A stretch of DNA of 42,828 nucleotides from the NCBI GenBank assembly GCA_016720075.1, contig JADJXW010000014.1:1-42828 (forward strand), read 5' to 3'. The DNA is from Pseudomonadota bacterium. Lineage in GTDB: Bacteria; Pseudomonadota; Gammaproteobacteria; Steroidobacterales; Steroidobacteraceae. Made by a program: the position numbers and the translations under genes. Below the pieces are notes generated by a model. That model was not told the origin of the DNA and did no database searches. It was given only the letters and a program-made list of their open reading frames with translations. Below are positions 35,480-42,828 of the stretch, one piece after another; positions within the stretch are counted from its first letter, which is position 1; each line of letters opens with the position of its first letter.

Positions 35480-36085
35480 TCAGCGGCCAGACCGGCTCAG
35501 CCCGAGAAGTGACTTTGCCACAACGCGGGTCCGGAGGCTTCGCCCTTCAAGGCACTGGTCCAGCGCGGCACGCAGCCGCGGGCGCAGCGCCTCGGCGCCG
35601 GCAAGATCGGTGAGCAGCGATTCATCCACATCGGAAAGGCCATATCCCAGCACATCCAGCAGCCGCTTCTCGAAGCGGCGCAGCGTGCACTGCTCGGGCG
35701 CCTCCTGGCGCAGGTTCGACAACGCGTCGGCGTAGTGCGAATACAGCAGCGGCTGCGGATCGTGGCGCAGCGTCAGCGACATCACCAGTTCACTGAGGTA
35801 GTAGGCGGACATCAGCCGCGCAGGAGGCAAAGGTGGCAGCGGCTGGCCGGCATTGTCGGGCTCGGCGCCAGTCAGGCGTGGCGCCTCCCCTCGCCCGGCC
35901 CACGAGACGAGCAGTGGCACGAAGGGTTGCAGCACGCCAGCCAGCTTCGCCTGCGGACCGCGCACGCCCTGCGCGAACACCGACAGGCGGCCATGCTCGC
36001 GAGTGTACAGCTCGAAGATCCGGCCCCGGTCACCCCATGGATGCTGATGCAGCAGGAAAGCCGCCGCGTGCGCGACGCGCTGCAT
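35480..36085 (-). CDS. recO: DNA repair protein RecO (short form)
   Basis: RecO helps load RecA on gapped DNA coated with SSB. The 201-aa product has the N-terminal OB fold (AAFLLHQHPWGDRGRIFELY, TREHGRLSVFAQGVRG) and the helical core (YYLSELVMSLTLRHDPQPLL, LRRFEKRLLDVLGYGLSDVD) and ends with ALDQCLEGRSLRTRVVAKSL. Most relatives are 230-245 aa. Here the segment normally found between the LGYGL motif and the terminal helices is about 35 residues shorter, with the frame intact on both sides. It starts directly after the era stop (gap 0) with GGATGGAG as ribosome binding site. Confidence 0.88.
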   Translation of the reverse strand: MQRVAHAAAFLLHQHPWGDRGRIFELYTREHGRLSVFAQGVRGPQAKLAGVLQPFVPLLVSWAGRGEAPRLTGAEPDNAGQPLPPLPPARLMSAYYLSELVMSLTLRHDPQPLLYSHYADALSNLRQEAPEQCTLRRFEKRLLDVLGYGLSDVDESLLTDLAGAEALRPRLRAALDQCLEGRSLRTRVVAKSLLGLSRSGR

Positions 36086-36986
36086 TCACTCCATCCCCAG
36101 CTGACGCAGGGCCTGCGCGCTGTCGGCCCAGTCCTCGCGCACCTTCACCCACAGGTTCAGGTGCAGCCGCCGACCGAGCAGCGTGTTGAGTTCATGCCGC
36201 GCCTGGGTGCCGATGCGCTTCAGGCGCTCGCCGCCGGCGCCGATCACGATGGGCTTCTGGCCCGCGCGATCCACCCAGATCACCGCGCTGATCTCCAGCT
36301 GCCCTTCCGGGGTTTCCTCGCGGGACTCGATCTCCACGGCGATGCCGTAGGGCAGCTCGTCGTGCAGCTCCATCGTCAGCTTCTCGCGGATGATCTCGCA
36401 GATCCGGAAATTCTCGCTGCGGTCGGTGAGCTGGTCCGCCGGGAACAGCGCCGGGGATTCCGGCAGGTGCCGCGTGATCACTTCCAGCAGGCGCTGCATG
36501 TCGCGCGGATCGCGCGCCGATACGGGAATGATCTCGGCGAATTCATGCCGCCCGGCGAGCTGCGCGAGGAACGGCAGCAGGCGGTCACGCTGCTTCAACG
36601 CATCGATCTTGTTCACCACCGCGATCACCGGGCGGCCCGACTCGCGCGCGCGCGACAGCGCGAGCTCGTCCTCGGCGCCGAAGCGCACGGCCTCGACCAC
36701 CAGCAGCACCAGATCGGCATCCAGCGCCGCGGCCGCAGCCGTGCGGTTCATCGCCCGGTTCAGCGCGCGCTGCTGCGCGTGATGCAGTCCCGGCGTGTCG
36801 ACGAAGGCGATCTGCGCCTGCGGCAGGTTCACCAGGCCCAGCACGCGGTGGCGCGTGGTCTGCGGCCGCGGCGTGACGATGGAGATCTTCTGCCCGGTCA
36901 GCGCGTTCAGCAGCGTGGACTTGCCCACGTTGGGACGCCCGACCAGCGCCGCAAAACCGCAGCGGTGCGCGACTTCGTTGCGTCAT
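36086..36986 (-). CDS. era: GTPase Era (frameshift in the first codons)
   Basis: Era is an essential GTPase that binds 16S rRNA during 30S assembly. The sequence shows G1 VGRPNVGKSTLLNAL, G3 DTPGLHHAQQ, G4 VNKIDALKQ and G5 VSARD, then the KH domain PIVIGAGGERLKRIG. The G1 motif is split: RCGFAALVGRPNVGKS lies in a frame that has no start codon, while the ATG at 36986 (overlapping the rnc stop) is one base out. A one-base indel at about 36970-36983 restores an ordinary Era N-terminus of about 20 residues. Without it the only start would be inside the P-loop, which could not give a working Era. Corrected length is about 300 aa. Confidence 0.93.
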
Positions 36987-37693
36987 GTCGGCCTCCCACC
37001 CAGTTGCCGCAGCACGGCGGCTGCGGATTCCTGCTCGGCGCGGCGCCGGCTCGATCCGATGCCGCTGGCCTCGATGGGCTGCTGGACATTGGCGAGGTTC
37101 ACCACGCAGCGCACCGAGAAGGTCTGCTCATGCGGCTCGCCCACCGCGCTGTCGAGCACGTAGCTGGGCAGGGATTCACCCCGCCCCTGCAGCAGTTCCT
37201 GCAGGCGTGTCTTGGAATCCTTGAGGTCTTCATCGGGCTGCAGCTCCTCGAGCATCGTGGCATACAGGCGCAGGATCAGCGCGCGCGCCTCGGTGAGCCC
37301 GCCGTCCAGGTATACGGCGCCGAACAGCGCCTCGGTGGCATCGGCGAGGATGGATTCACGGCGGAATCCGCCGGTGCGCAGCTCGCCGCTGCCCAGTCGC
37401 AGCACCGCGCCGATGCCGAGCCCCAGGCCGATCTGGGCCAGCGGACCCGCGCTGACCAGCCTTGAGCGCAGCCGTGAAAGGTCGCCCTCATCGGCTTCCG
37501 GAAACCGCCGGTAGAGCTCTTCGGCGATCACCATGCCGAGCACCGCATCGCCGAGGAATTCCAGGCGCTCGTTGTTGTCGTCGGTGGCGCTGCGATGCGT
37601 GAGCGCCGCCAGGAACAGCTCGGGTCGGCCCGGAGAGCGGCCCAGCAGAGCCTGCAGCCAGGCGTTCGTGGCGGAGGCCGCAGCCGGACTCAT
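36983..37693 (-). CDS. rnc: Ribonuclease III
   Basis: This double-strand-specific endoribonuclease processes rRNA precursors and many mRNAs. The 236-aa product has the catalytic signature NERLEFLGDAVLGMVIAEEL, the second metal site in ADATEALFGAVYLD, and a C-terminal double-stranded-RNA-binding domain (DSKTRLQELLQGRGESLPSY ... GIGSSRRRAEQESAAAVL). Length and order are standard. It is coupled to era by an ATGA overlap and follows the DUF4845 gene by 12 bp, the conserved lepB-rnc-era arrangement. Confidence 0.97.
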   Translation of the reverse strand: MSPAAASATNAWLQALLGRSPGRPELFLAALTHRSATDDNNERLEFLGDAVLGMVIAEELYRRFPEADEGDLSRLRSRLVSAGPLAQIGLGLGIGAVLRLGSGELRTGGFRRESILADATEALFGAVYLDGGLTEARALILRLYATMLEELQPDEDLKDSKTRLQELLQGRGESLPSYVLDSAVGEPHEQTFSVRCVVNLANVQQPIEASGIGSSRRRAEQESAAAVLRQLGGRPT

Positions 37694-37705
37694 GGGTGGT
37701 ACCGG

Positions 37706-38071
37706 CTATTCAATCTCGGCGCGCTCGTCGAACTGCACGAGCAGCGAGATGTTCTTGAACAGCTTCACCGTGTCCTCGTAGTTCGACTCCAGCACCCAGC
37801 GATCCCCTTCACGGGCGATGGTCACCGTCTTCAGGTCGGGGAAGTCGATGCTGTCGATGTCGAAGCGCTTCTCGAGCGCCACGCGCACGGTGGCGGGATT
37901 GATCTGCTCCTCGCCCTTGAATTCGGTGGCGGTATCGTTCAGCGCCTTGCTGACCTTCATCGCGTTCAGGTAGACCGGCGTCAGCCGGATGGCGCAGTAG
38001 CCCACCACCGCCACGGGAATCAGGAGGAACAGCCAGCCGATGAAGGTGATGCCTGTCTGACGCTGCCGCAT
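37706..38071 (-). CDS. DUF4845 domain-containing membrane protein
   Basis: A 121-aa protein with one N-terminal membrane helix (ITFIGWLFLLIPVAVVGYCA) and a periplasmic or cytoplasmic domain with RLTPVYLNAMKVSKALN and LEKRFDIDSIDFPDLKTVTI, the core of DUF4845. This small protein is regularly encoded between lepB and rnc, as here, but has no known function. The start ATG at 38071 has GGAG 9 nt upstream; a start at 38104 would overlap lepB. It is 13 bp from the lepB stop. Confidence 0.88.
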   Translation of the reverse strand: MRQRQTGITFIGWLFLLIPVAVVGYCAIRLTPVYLNAMKVSKALNDTATEFKGEEQINPATVRVALEKRFDIDSIDFPDLKTVTIAREGDRWVLESNYEDTVKLFKNISLLVQFDERAEIE

Positions 38072-38084
38072 GTGCTTGTCTCCG

Positions 38085-39182
38085 CTATTCGATCCGCTTG
38101 CCAATGCGTCCCCAGGTCACCCAGGGGGAACGCGCCAGGTCGAAGTTGAACCAGATGCGCCGGGCGCTGCCGACCAGGTTGGCCTCGGGCACGAAACCCC
38201 ACACCCGGCTGTCCGAACTGTTGTCGCGATTATCCCCAATCACCATGTAGTTGCCAGCCGGAACCGTCACTTCTCCGTAGTCGTTGGCATCCAGGATGCC
38301 CGAGGCCGGTGAGACGGGGATCTCCTCGTCGCAGACATAACCCCGGTCGATGCGCCGGTTGCAGGACGGCAACATGGCCCCTGGCAGCACCCGCGGCGTC
38401 AGGCAGGACAGCGTCTGGTGGGAGTGCGCGCCGGTCTGGACGGCGGTCAGCCGCATGTTCTCGTAGCAGCCGTCCGAGAAGCGGGTGGGCTCGGCCTGCA
38501 CGAGCGGCACGTCGTTCACGTAGATCAGGTCGCCGATCACCTTGATGCGGTCTCCCGGCAGCCCCACCACGCGCTTGATGTAGTTGATGGCCGGGTCCGG
38601 GGGATAGCGGAACACCATCACATCGCCGCGCTCGGGCGAGTTGATCGGCAGCATCAGCTTGTTCACCACCGGCAGTCGCAGGCCGTAGTGATACTTGTTC
38701 ACCAGGATGAAATCGCCCGCCTGCAGCGTGGGCATCATCGAATCGGTGGGGATGCGGAAGGGCTCGAACAGGAAGGAGCGCAGCAGCAGCACCACCACCA
38801 CCACCGGCACCATGCTGCGGGCGTAGTCGACCACGCCCGGCTCAGGCACCGCGGAAGGGTTGTGCCCCTTGAGCGATGCGGCGGCGGCGCGCCGGCCCCT
38901 CAGCCACCAGGCATCCAGCGCCCAGATCACCCCGCCGACGACCGAGACGATGACCAGCACCAGCGAGAAATCCAGGCGCTCCGACCGGAACAGCCGGATG
39001 GCGCCGGCGACCACGAGCAGCGGGAAGATGGCATAGGCCAGCCGCAGCGGCGCAGGGTCGACCGCCGCGCCCGGCATGGCCGCCAGCCGGCGCCCGGGCC
39101 TCAGGAACCAGTCGTCGACGATGACGATGACCGAGACCGGCAGCAGCAGCCAGGTGGCGAGCGTGATGATCTGTGCGAACAC
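38085..39182 (-). CDS. lepB: Signal peptidase I (LepB)
   Basis: This membrane serine protease cuts signal peptides from exported proteins. The 365-aa product has the catalytic Ser148 in FRIPTDSMMPTL and Lys203 in YIKRVVGLPGD, plus the S26 boxes FILVNKYHYGLRLP, ERGDVMVFRYP and VIGDNRDNSSDSRVWGFV. It is longer than E. coli LepB (324 aa) owing to an N-terminal region with about three extra hydrophobic segments (residues 5-22, 47-63, 72-90) before the usual helix at 122-138. A Cys-containing insert (SCLTPRVLPGAMLPSC and further Cys) lies before the last boxes. It sits between lepA and DUF4845 as expected. Confidence 0.95.
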   Translation of the reverse strand: MFAQIITLATWLLLPVSVIVIVDDWFLRPGRRLAAMPGAAVDPAPLRLAYAIFPLLVVAGAIRLFRSERLDFSLVLVIVSVVGGVIWALDAWWLRGRRAAAASLKGHNPSAVPEPGVVDYARSMVPVVVVVLLLRSFLFEPFRIPTDSMMPTLQAGDFILVNKYHYGLRLPVVNKLMLPINSPERGDVMVFRYPPDPAINYIKRVVGLPGDRIKVIGDLIYVNDVPLVQAEPTRFSDGCYENMRLTAVQTGAHSHQTLSCLTPRVLPGAMLPSCNRRIDRGYVCDEEIPVSPASGILDANDYGEVTVPAGNYMVIGDNRDNSSDSRVWGFVPEANLVGSARRIWFNFDLARSPWVTWGRIGKRIE

Positions 39183-39201
39183 GGATGGGAACCCTCTTGC
39201 G

Positions 39202-40995
39202 TTACTTGCGGCCGACCTTCAGAACGGCGAGGAAGGCTTCCTGCGGTATTTCCACCGAGCCGACCTGCTTCATGCGCTTCTTGCCTTCCTTCTGCTTCTC
39301 CAGCAGCTTGCGCTTGCGCGACAGGTCGCCGCCATAGCACTTGGCCAGCACATTCTTGCGCAGCGCCTTCACCGAGGCCCGCGCGATCACATGCGCGCCG
39401 ATCGTGGCCTGCACGGCCACCTCGAACATCTGCCGCGGGATCAGCTCCTGCATCTTGTCCACCAGCTCGCGTCCGCGCTGGTAGGCCGCATCCCGGTGCA
39501 CGATCAGCGCCAGCGCGTCCACCTTGTCGCCGTTGATGAGGATGTCGAGCTTGACCAGCGGCGCCGACTGGAAATGGCTGAACTCGTAGTCGAACGAGGC
39601 ATAGCCGCGGCTGCAGCTCTTCAGCCGGTCGAAGAAGTCGAGCACCACTTCGGCCAGCGGCAGCTGGTACTGCAGCGACACCTGCGAGCCCAGGAACAGC
39701 ATCTTCTTCTGCACGCCGCGCTTCTCGGAGCACAGCTGCAGCACGCCACCCACGTATTCCGGCGGCACCAGGATGTTGGCGGTGATCACCGGCTCGCGCA
39801 GGTCCTCGATCTTGCCCACGGCGGGCAACCGCGCGGGGTTGTCCACATGCACGACGGTGCCGTCGGTCTGGGCCACCTCGTACACCACCGTGGGCGCGCT
39901 GGTGATCAGTTCGAGGTTGTATTCGCGCTCCAGGCGCTCCTGCACGATGTCCATGTGCAGCAGGCCCAGGAAGCCGATGCGAAAGCCGAAGCCCAGCGCC
40001 GTGGAGACTTCCGGCTCGTAGTGCAGCGCCGAATCGTTCAGGCGCAGCTTGGCCAGGGCGTCGCGGAAATTCTCGTAGTCCTCGGTGTTCACCGGGAACA
40101 CGCCGGCGAACACGCGCGGCTGCACCTGCTTGAAGCCGGGCAGCGGCGTTTCGCTGCCGCGCACCTCGGTGGTGATGGTGTCGCCCACCGGCGCGCCGTC
40201 GATTTCCTTGATGCCGGCGATCACGAAGCCCACCTCGCCCGCCGCGAGTTCCGGCAGCGACACCGACTTGGGCGTGAAGCGCCCGAGCTTGTCGATCTGG
40301 TGGCTGCGACCGGTGGACATGACCTTCATCTTCTCGCCGACTTTCAGCGTGCCGTTGACCACGCGCACCAGCGACACCACGCCCACGTAGTTGTCGAACC
40401 AGGAGTCGATGATCAGCGCCTGCAGCGGCGCGGCCGGATCGCCCTTCGGCGGCGGTATGCGCCGCACCAGCTCCTCGAGCAGCAGGTCGACGTTCTGGCC
40501 GGTCTTGGCCGAGACATGCACGGCGTCCTGGGCATCGAGGCCGATGATCTCCTCGATCTCCTCGATCACCCGCTCCGGATCGGCCGACGGCAGGTCGATC
40601 TTGTTCAGCACCGGGACCACTTCCAGCCCCTGCTCGAGGGCCGTGTAGCAGTTGGCGACGCTCTGCGCCTCAACGCCCTGCGCGGCATCCACCACCAGCA
40701 GCGCGCCCTCGCAGGCGGCAAGGCTGCGCGAAACCTCGTAGGAAAAATCCACGTGCCCCGGGGTGTCGATCAGGTTCAGCTGGTAGCGCTTGCCGTCCTT
40801 CGAGTCGTAGAACAGCGTGACGCTCTGCGCCTTGATGGTGATGCCGCGCTCGCGCTCCAGCGCCATGTTGTCGAGCACCTGGGACTGCATCTCGCGGTCT
40901 GCCAGGCCACCACAGCTCTGGATCAGGCGGTCGGCGAGCGTGGACTTGCCGTGGTCAACGTGGGCAATGATGGAAAAGTTGCGGATCTGCTGCAT
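39202..40995 (-). CDS. lepA: Elongation factor 4 (LepA)
   Basis: LepA is a ribosome-associated GTPase that back-translocates or aids 30S assembly. The 597-aa product starts MQQIRNFSIIAHVDHGKSTL. G1 is in AHVDHGKST, switch II DTPGHVDFSYEVSR, G4 LNKIDLP, and the C-terminal LepA-specific domain is complete (KCYGGDLSRKRKLLEKQKEG). The start ATG at 40995 was chosen over an upstream ATG at 41034, because LepA proteins begin just before this P-loop. The upstream stretch with TATAAT (minus strand, 41039-41034) is then a leader of about 30 nt. It is followed by lepB 19 bp downstream. Confidence 0.96.
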   Translation of the reverse strand: MQQIRNFSIIAHVDHGKSTLADRLIQSCGGLADREMQSQVLDNMALERERGITIKAQSVTLFYDSKDGKRYQLNLIDTPGHVDFSYEVSRSLAACEGALLVVDAAQGVEAQSVANCYTALEQGLEVVPVLNKIDLPSADPERVIEEIEEIIGLDAQDAVHVSAKTGQNVDLLLEELVRRIPPPKGDPAAPLQALIIDSWFDNYVGVVSLVRVVNGTLKVGEKMKVMSTGRSHQIDKLGRFTPKSVSLPELAAGEVGFVIAGIKEIDGAPVGDTITTEVRGSETPLPGFKQVQPRVFAGVFPVNTEDYENFRDALAKLRLNDSALHYEPEVSTALGFGFRIGFLGLLHMDIVQERLEREYNLELITSAPTVVYEVAQTDGTVVHVDNPARLPAVGKIEDLREPVITANILVPPEYVGGVLQLCSEKRGVQKKMLFLGSQVSLQYQLPLAEVVLDFFDRLKSCSRGYASFDYEFSHFQSAPLVKLDILINGDKVDALALIVHRDAAYQRGRELVDKMQELIPRQMFEVAVQATIGAHVIARASVKALRKNVLAKCYGGDLSRKRKLLEKQKEGKKRMKQVGSVEIPQEAFLAVLKVGRK

Positions 40996-41033
40996 CGGAA
41001 AGGAACGGCCACCACCTTGCGGGGTAATCGCCA

Positions 41034-41056
41034 ATTATAGCCGGCCAGGGCCGGCT
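41034..41056 (-). promoter_or_regulatory. Consensus -10 of lepA abutting a perfect 8-2-8 palindrome
   Basis: On the minus strand, AGCCGGCC-CT-GGCCGGCT (41056-41039) runs straight into TATAAT (41039-41034), about 40 nt before the lepA start codon. The hairpin lies 8 bp after the glutaredoxin-like gene's stop. It could end transcription from the rseA-rseB operon, although no T-run follows, or be an operator beside the lepA promoter. No -35 hexamer is recognised. Confidence 0.45.
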
Positions 41057-41064
41057 CCATGGCG

Positions 41065-41307
41065 CTACCGGGGCCGCAACAGCCTCAGCAGCTCCTGCCG
41101 GTCCAGCCGGTGGCGGCAGACGACCACGCCGTCCAGCAGCAGCACGGGAATGTCGAGTCCGTGGCGCCGGGAAAGCACCGGATCGTCATCCACGTCGAGC
41201 ACCGCGAGGGGCGGCAGGGGCACCGTGGCGGCAACCTGCTGCAGCTCTTCCAGGAGTTCCTCGCACAGGCCGCAACCGGGCCTGCCGAGCAGCGTGAGGC
41301 CGCCCAC
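41065..41307 (-). CDS. Glutaredoxin-like protein (DUF836 family)
   Basis: An 80-aa thioredoxin-fold protein starting at the GTG at 41307 (MGGLTLLGRPGCGLC). It has the dithiol CGLC and then VLDVDDDPVLSRRHGLDIPVL, with the cis-proline IPV segment of the fold. Small proteins of this type commonly follow rseB/mucB or sit before lepA in related bacteria. Substrate and function are not known. An upstream in-frame ATG at 41364 exists, but it would overlap rseB by 56 bp and add a Pro/Ser-rich tail, so GTG was preferred. Confidence 0.8.
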   Translation of the reverse strand: MGGLTLLGRPGCGLCEELLEELQQVAATVPLPPLAVLDVDDDPVLSRRHGLDIPVLLLDGVVVCRHRLDRQELLRLLRPR

Positions 41308-41308
41308 G

Positions 41309-42310
41309 CTATTCGGGCTGGATGGCGGCGGCGATGGAACGGACGGTATCGGCCGGGACATCACCCACGACGGTGATGCGATGCCCCGCGGCGGTCAGGC
41401 TGTACGCGGCGGTGGTGCCCATCTGCACCAGCCCTTCGGCGCGGCGCATGGCGCCAGGCCGCTCTCCCGCGCTGGCATCCTCGATGAACACCGATACCCA
41501 GGCGAGGCCATCTGAAATGATGAAGCGCGTGCGCGGCGCCGGATCCGCGGCGGCGGGCAGGTTCGGGAAGCTCTTCACGCGAAAGCCCGGCGGCAGCAGA
41601 TCCTGCCGCGCGACAAACGCGGTGCGCACCGAACTGGGCGCGCCGGGCTTGTCGCGGCGCATCCAGCGAAAGCCGGTGGTATCCGCATCGGGCTTGAGCA
41701 GGTCCTCGTCGACCATGTCCGGCAGCGCCATGCTGATGAAGGAAATCTCGGCGATGACCTCGCCGCTGGCGGCCACCAGCTGCGTGCGCACCGGCATGCT
41801 GGTCTTCTCGTCGATCCAGTAGCGATAGCCATAGCGCAGCGCATCGCGCGGCTCGACCGTGACCAGGCGGGCCATGAAGCCCCGCACCCGCACGGGCTGC
41901 TCGGAACTGCGCAGCTGGTAGAATTTTTCCGTATCGGCGTCCACGCCATACAGCGCCGTGATGTAGCCGCTGGCGCGACCGCGCTGCTCCACCAGCACGA
42001 CCTTGCGATCAGGGAAATACCACACCGCCTCGGAGCCATCGCGCACGAATTCGCGCCCGGAGCCGTCGGTGGAAATCAGCCGCTCGGTCATGCGACCGTC
42101 GCGCATGCGATGGATGATCCGCCAGGTTTCGCGCCGCGTGCCGATCTGCTGCACGAACACGCCGTCGTAGTTGCGACGCGCCAGCGCCTCGTTCATGCGC
42201 CCGATCAGCGCGCGCGCATCGGTGGATCCGGCCAGCACCGGCCACGACAACACCGCCAGCAGGCAGGCTGCGCCCAGGCGAACCAGTTTTGCCCCCGCGG
42301 TCACGGCCAT
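41309..42310 (-). CDS. rseB: Sigma-E factor regulatory protein RseB/MucB
   Basis: RseB binds periplasmic RseA and shields it from DegS; unfolded lipopolysaccharide or lipoprotein signals relieve it. The 333-aa product has a signal peptide (LVRLGAACLLAVLSWPVLAG), the lipoprotein-like N-terminal domain (NYDGVFVQQIGTRRETWRII, YGYRYWIDEKTSMPVRTQLV) and the C-terminal domain (GLAWVSVFIEDASAG, GHRITVVGDVPADTVRSIA). The ATG shares a base with the rseA stop (TGATG), so it is coupled to rseA. Length is close to the usual 310-325 aa. Confidence 0.93.
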   Translation of the reverse strand: MAVTAGAKLVRLGAACLLAVLSWPVLAGSTDARALIGRMNEALARRNYDGVFVQQIGTRRETWRIIHRMRDGRMTERLISTDGSGREFVRDGSEAVWYFPDRKVVLVEQRGRASGYITALYGVDADTEKFYQLRSSEQPVRVRGFMARLVTVEPRDALRYGYRYWIDEKTSMPVRTQLVAASGEVIAEISFISMALPDMVDEDLLKPDADTTGFRWMRRDKPGAPSSVRTAFVARQDLLPPGFRVKSFPNLPAAADPAPRTRFIISDGLAWVSVFIEDASAGERPGAMRRAEGLVQMGTTAAYSLTAAGHRITVVGDVPADTVRSIAAAIQPE

Positions 42311-42828
42311 CAGCGTCGCGCGCCGACCTCGGCCGCCGACATCTCCACCGCATCCTGCGTGAGATCGAAGCCGCCGCCCATGACCGAGGACAGCGGTGCC
42401 AGGCGCACCGCCGAGACGGCCACGTCGTTGTGTGCCGCCACGTAATTGAACAGGGGCGCCGAACGGCGACCCGGGGAATCATCCACCGGCGTGGTGTAGC
42501 TGGGCGGTGCCGACTCGCGCGCCACCAGCAGTGGAGCCGGCGTTGCCTGCGGCGGAACCGTTGCCACGGCCGCAGGCTGCGGCGCCACCTGCCGCGCGGT
42601 GAGTTCGGCCGGCGCGCCAGTGCCGGGCATCATGGACTTCACGATGACCAGCGATACCAGCGCGACGCTGGCGGCGATGGCGCCGCCCAGGGCGCCCCGG
42701 CGCCACAGCGATGTCCTGTTCGCGGAGGCGGCGGCATTGTCCGCGTCGGCCTTTCCGGCCGCGGACAGTTCGGGCTCCGAGGCCAGGCGGGTGCGCACAC
42801 GGGCAGCCAGGTCGACCTGCGGCAGCGC
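42310..42828 (-). CDS. rseA: Sigma-E anti-sigma factor RseA/MucA, C-terminal part (cut by window edge)
   Basis: The frame is open to the right edge and the visible 172 residues start in the cytoplasmic region (LPQVDLAARVRTRLASEPEL). One membrane helix follows (GGAIAASVALVSLVIVKSMM), then an Ala/Pro-rich periplasmic linker, and the C-terminal SPGRRSAPLFNYVAAHND region ends in ...ALGARR-like residues (AEVGARR). This matches an RseA/MucA-type anti-sigma factor, which holds sigma-E at the inner membrane until proteolysis. The N-terminal sigma-binding domain lies outside the window, so the family call rests on topology and the adjacent rseB. rpoE should be just to the right. Confidence 0.85.
   Translation of the reverse strand, partial: ALPQVDLAARVRTRLASEPELSAAGKADADNAAASANRTSLWRRGALGGAIAASVALVSLVIVKSMMPGTGAPAELTARQVAPQPAAVATVPPQATPAPLLVARESAPPSYTTPVDDSPGRRSAPLFNYVAAHNDVAVSAVRLAPLSSVMGGGFDLTQDAVEMSAAEVGARR

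Noticed and set aside
39076..41040. Plus-strand open frame of 654 codons opposite lepA
   Set aside because: LepA is unambiguous on the minus strand; the His/Gln/Arg-rich antisense product is a shadow.

Overview
This GC-rich, gene-dense window looks like the chromosome of a gammaproteobacterium, probably on the Xanthomonadales/Steroidobacterales/Nevskiales side. The evidence is gene order: rseA-rseB ... lepA-lepB-DUF4845-rnc-era-recO-pdxJ, lolE-lolC-lolD, mfd-csiV, and comEC-exbB-exbD-msbA-lpxK-ycaR-kdsB are classic gammaproteobacterial neighbourhoods for envelope biogenesis, translation and repair. I see no insertion sequence, prophage, CRISPR array, tRNA or rRNA. No gap between genes exceeds about 140 bp. 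The exact lineage is inference. Region 1 (1-13070) is a formate dehydrogenase and metal-cofactor island. On the minus strand a YqeB-like maturation factor, a tungstate ABC transporter (tupB, tupC, tupA) and an FdsG/FdsB-type NAD-linked formate dehydrogenase run off the left edge. Divergently, on the plus strand, lies a second NAD-linked formate dehydrogenase: a NuoE-NuoF fusion beta subunit and an iron-sulfur/bis-MGD alpha subunit with a Cys active site, the architecture of the tungsten enzyme Fdh1 of Methylorubrum. It is followed by moeA, mobA, mobB and fdhD. Tungstate uptake, cofactor assembly, sulfuration and the apo-enzymes are therefore all encoded together. Region 2 (13095-14832) holds a MarR regulator and glutathione-dependent formaldehyde dehydrogenase (adhC), which feeds formaldehyde carbon towards formate. 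Region 3 (14852-22423, minus) is a lipopolysaccharide/envelope operon: comEC, exbB, exbD, msbA, lpxK, ycaR, kdsB and a DUF2721 membrane protein. Region 4 (22457-30602) contains a DUF2062 gene, the lipoprotein-release operon lolE-lolC-lolD, a small secreted protein, mfd and a CsiV-like gene. Region 5 (30620-35451, minus) has a Cys-less LOV-like/degenerate GGDEF protein, nagZ, rlmD, a PolB-type exonuclease and pdxJ. Region 6 (35480-42828, minus) is recO, era, rnc, DUF4845, lepB, lepA, a glutaredoxin-like gene, rseB and the 3' part of rseA. At least nine genes, several of them normally essential (era, lolC, lolD, lolE, lpxK), need one or more single-base corrections to read through. Many of the breaks lie in or next to short G/C runs, so these are most likely consensus errors and not true pseudogenes. 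I annotate each as one gene and give the approximate break positions. The most interesting points are the double formate dehydrogenase island with its own tungstate importer, a 16-bp-spaced triple repeat in front of fdsG, a palindromic TATATA shared by the mobA and mobB starts, a LOV-like domain without its photoactive cysteine attached to a GGDEF domain without its signature, and a ComEC whose metallo-beta-lactamase domain has lost its metal ligands.
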